Shown here: piece after piece, positions 6,100-7,433 of the stretch
How positions within the stretch are numbered: position 1 is the stretch's first letter
How the letters are laid out: each line of letters opens with the position of its first letter
Source: a bacterium
Lineage (GTDB): Bacteria; Bacillota; Clostridia; Oscillospirales; Acutalibacteraceae
Length of the DNA stretch: 7,433 bases
NCBI GenBank assembly: GCA_020627425.1
Contig: JAHKXX010000122.1
Span: forward strand, 1-7,433
Direction: 5' to 3'
The notes under the pieces: model-generated
Told to the model about the DNA's origin: nothing
The model's input: the letters and a program-made list of their open reading frames with translations, nothing else
The model's database searches: none
Translations under genes and position numbers: made by a program

Positions 6100-7278
6100 T
6101 TGACATTTGAAGATATTAAGCAAAATGAAAACAAATATATGATGCACACCTACGGACGCTTTCCTGTAGCTCTTGTCAGCGGCAGGGGCGCTGTAGCAAC
6201 AGATGTTGAGGGCAAGGAGTATGTAGATTTTACAAGCGGTATTGGCGTCAACTGTCTCGGATACTCCGATGACGGTTGGGCAAAGGCTGTTTCCGATCAG
6301 GCAGCAACACTACAGCATATCTCTAATCTTTACTATTCTCCTCTGCAAACGGAAGTATCAGAAAAGCTTTGTCAGCTGACGGGCTTTGACAAGGTGTTTC
6401 TCTGTAATTCCGGTGCCGAAGCAAACGAGTGTGCCATAAAGATAGCAAGAAAATACAGCTTTGATAAATACGGAAAGGGCAGACAGAAAATAATAACCCT
6501 CCAAAACTCTTTCCACGGAAGAACTGTTACCACTCTTGCGGCAACGGGACAGGATGTTTTCCACAACTTCTTTTTCCCGTTTACCGAGGGCTTTGACTAT
6601 GCCGAAGCAAATAATATAAAGTCTCTGAAAGAAAAGCTCACTGATGATGTTTGCGCTGTGTTTGTAGAGCTTATACAGGGTGAGGGCGGAGTTATGCCGC
6701 TTGATAAGGAGTTTGTAGACGCTGCCGTAGCTATGTGTAAGGAAAAGGATATTCTCTTTATGGTGGACGAGGTACAAACAGGTATGTCAAGAACCGGCTC
6801 TGTGTACTGCTATCAGAGCTACGGTATCCGACCCGATGTAATAACGTCTGCAAAGGGTCTTGGCGGCGGCGTTCCGATAGGAGCTTGTCTGTGTGATAAA
6901 AAGCTGTCCGATGTACTTACCTATGGAACACACGGCACTACCTTCGGAGGAAATCCTATAGCCTGTGCAGCTGCAAAAGAGGTGCTGTCAAGAATAACTA
7001 CAGACGAATTTCTCAAATCCGTAAATGAAAAGGGGGACTACTTCCGTTCAAAGATCGCAAAGATGGGGAATGTCGAAAAAATAACCGGTATGGGACTTAT
7101 GATAGGCATCCTTACAAAAAAGGATAACGCCAAGCAGATCGCCTCAAAATGCGTAGAAAACGGACTCCTGATCCTTACGGCAAAAAATATGATCAGGCTT
7201 TTACCGCCTCTCAATATTACCTATGAGGAAGCAGAGAGGGGTCTAAACATACTAAAACAAGTTATGGAGGATGAATAA
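6100..7278 (+). CDS. argD: Acetylornithine aminotransferase
   Basis: Cytosolic PLP enzyme (EC 2.6.1.11) that transfers the amino group of glutamate to N-acetylglutamate semialdehyde, giving N-acetylornithine. It is a class-III (fold type I) aminotransferase of 392 residues, typical for ArgD. Visible motifs are SGAEANE (104-110, phosphate binding), FHGRT (138-142, ring stacking), DEVQTG (223-228, with the PLP-binding aspartate), SAKGLGGGVPIGA (250-262, with Lys252 forming the Schiff base) and THGTTFGGNP (277-286). In the glutamate-binding stretch it reads ELIQGEGG (190-197), where many relatives have EPIQGEGG. The start is TTG, chosen for the strong GAGGGG and because the N-terminus up to TYGRFPVAL (17-25) aligns with the family. 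It lies 64 bases after argB and 1 base before argF. The 64-base gap holds no terminator or promoter that I can support. Confidence 0.96.
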   Translation: MTFEDIKQNENKYMMHTYGRFPVALVSGRGAVATDVEGKEYVDFTSGIGVNCLGYSDDGWAKAVSDQAATLQHISNLYYSPLQTEVSEKLCQLTGFDKVFLCNSGAEANECAIKIARKYSFDKYGKGRQKIITLQNSFHGRTVTTLAATGQDVFHNFFFPFTEGFDYAEANNIKSLKEKLTDDVCAVFVELIQGEGGVMPLDKEFVDAAVAMCKEKDILFMVDEVQTGMSRTGSVYCYQSYGIRPDVITSAKGLGGGVPIGACLCDKKLSDVLTYGTHGTTFGGNPIACAAAKEVLSRITTDEFLKSVNEKGDYFRSKIAKMGNVEKITGMGLMIGILTKKDNAKQIASKCVENGLLILTAKNMIRLLPPLNITYEEAERGLNILKQVMEDE

Positions 7279-7279
7279 A

Positions 7280-7433
7280 ATGAAACACCTACTAAAAATG
7301 CTCGACCTTACGAGTGAAGAAATAACTGAAATTCTGAATCTTGCCGATCAACTGAAATACGAGAAAAAGCACAATATCCCTCACAAGCTGCTCGAGGGGA
7401 AGTCGATAGGACTTATCTTTGAAAAGGCTTCAA
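7280..7433 (+). CDS. argF: Ornithine carbamoyltransferase, N-terminal part (cut by window edge)
   Basis: Cytosolic enzyme (EC 2.1.3.3) that makes citrulline from ornithine and carbamoyl phosphate, feeding ArgG. Only the first 51 codons are present; the full protein would be about 310 residues. The N-terminus MKHLLKMLDLTSEEI, then LADQLKYEKK (residues 21-30), fits ornithine carbamoyltransferases closely. The window ends at FEKAS (47-51), just before the expected carbamoyl-phosphate motif STRTR, which therefore cannot be checked. The ATG at 7280 is one base after the argD stop, and its Shine-Dalgarno sequence TGGAGG (7265-7270) lies inside argD, so translation is probably coupled. A catabolic copy (arcB) or aspartate carbamoyltransferase (pyrB) is unlikely given the operon and these residues. 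Confidence 0.9.
   Translation, partial: MKHLLKMLDLTSEEITEILNLADQLKYEKKHNIPHKLLEGKSIGLIFEKAS

Noticed and set aside
1..7433. CRISPR array, insertion sequence, tRNA/rRNA gene, phage or defence genes
   Set aside because: No repeated spacers, terminal inverted repeats, transposase, RNA-gene or defence-family sequence was seen. Nearly every base belongs to an arginine gene or its short control regions.

Overview
The window is one stretch of seven arginine-biosynthesis genes, all on the + strand, in the order argG-argH-argC-argJ-argB-argD-argF. The first six are complete and argF is cut by the window edge after 51 codons. Together they cover the route from glutamate to arginine in the cyclic form. 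ArgJ supplies N-acetylglutamate by transacetylation, ArgB phosphorylates it, ArgC reduces it, ArgD transaminates it, ArgJ recovers the acetyl group and releases ornithine, ArgF makes citrulline, and ArgG then ArgH make arginine. No argA, carA or carB is present here.

The organism looks like a Gram-positive Firmicute of the class Clostridia, probably Ruminococcus-like (Oscillospiraceae). The grounds are the protein sequences (Clostridia/Thermotoga-like ArgB with an N-terminal helix, the ArgF N-terminus), strong GGAGG-type ribosome sites, heavy use of ATA (Ile) and AGA (Arg) codons, an AT-rich promoter region and an ARG box of the ArgR/AhrC type. The genus is an inference from memory of family members, not a database result.

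Layout: positions 1-129 are the control region, with two candidate sigma-A promoters around a near-perfect ARG box (41-58) and a possible weaker second box (62-79). argG (130-1350) is followed by the only sizeable gap between genes, 1351-1473. That gap holds a terminator-like hairpin and a degenerate ARG-box-like site just before the argH ribosome site. From argH (1474) to the right edge the genes are packed with gaps of 1 to 64 bases, each with its own Shine-Dalgarno sequence. This suggests one argHCJBDF transcript, reached by read-through from argG or from a weak internal promoter. argB starts at GTG and argD at TTG. argH is best started at the ATG at 1474, not at the in-frame TTG at 1465.

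I found no undescribed biological system. The points worth a second look are regulatory: the ArgR-type control region, the argG/argH hairpin with a possible competing fold, and the sequence features suggesting ArgB is arginine-inhibited. No stretch longer than about 300 bases lacks a gene.
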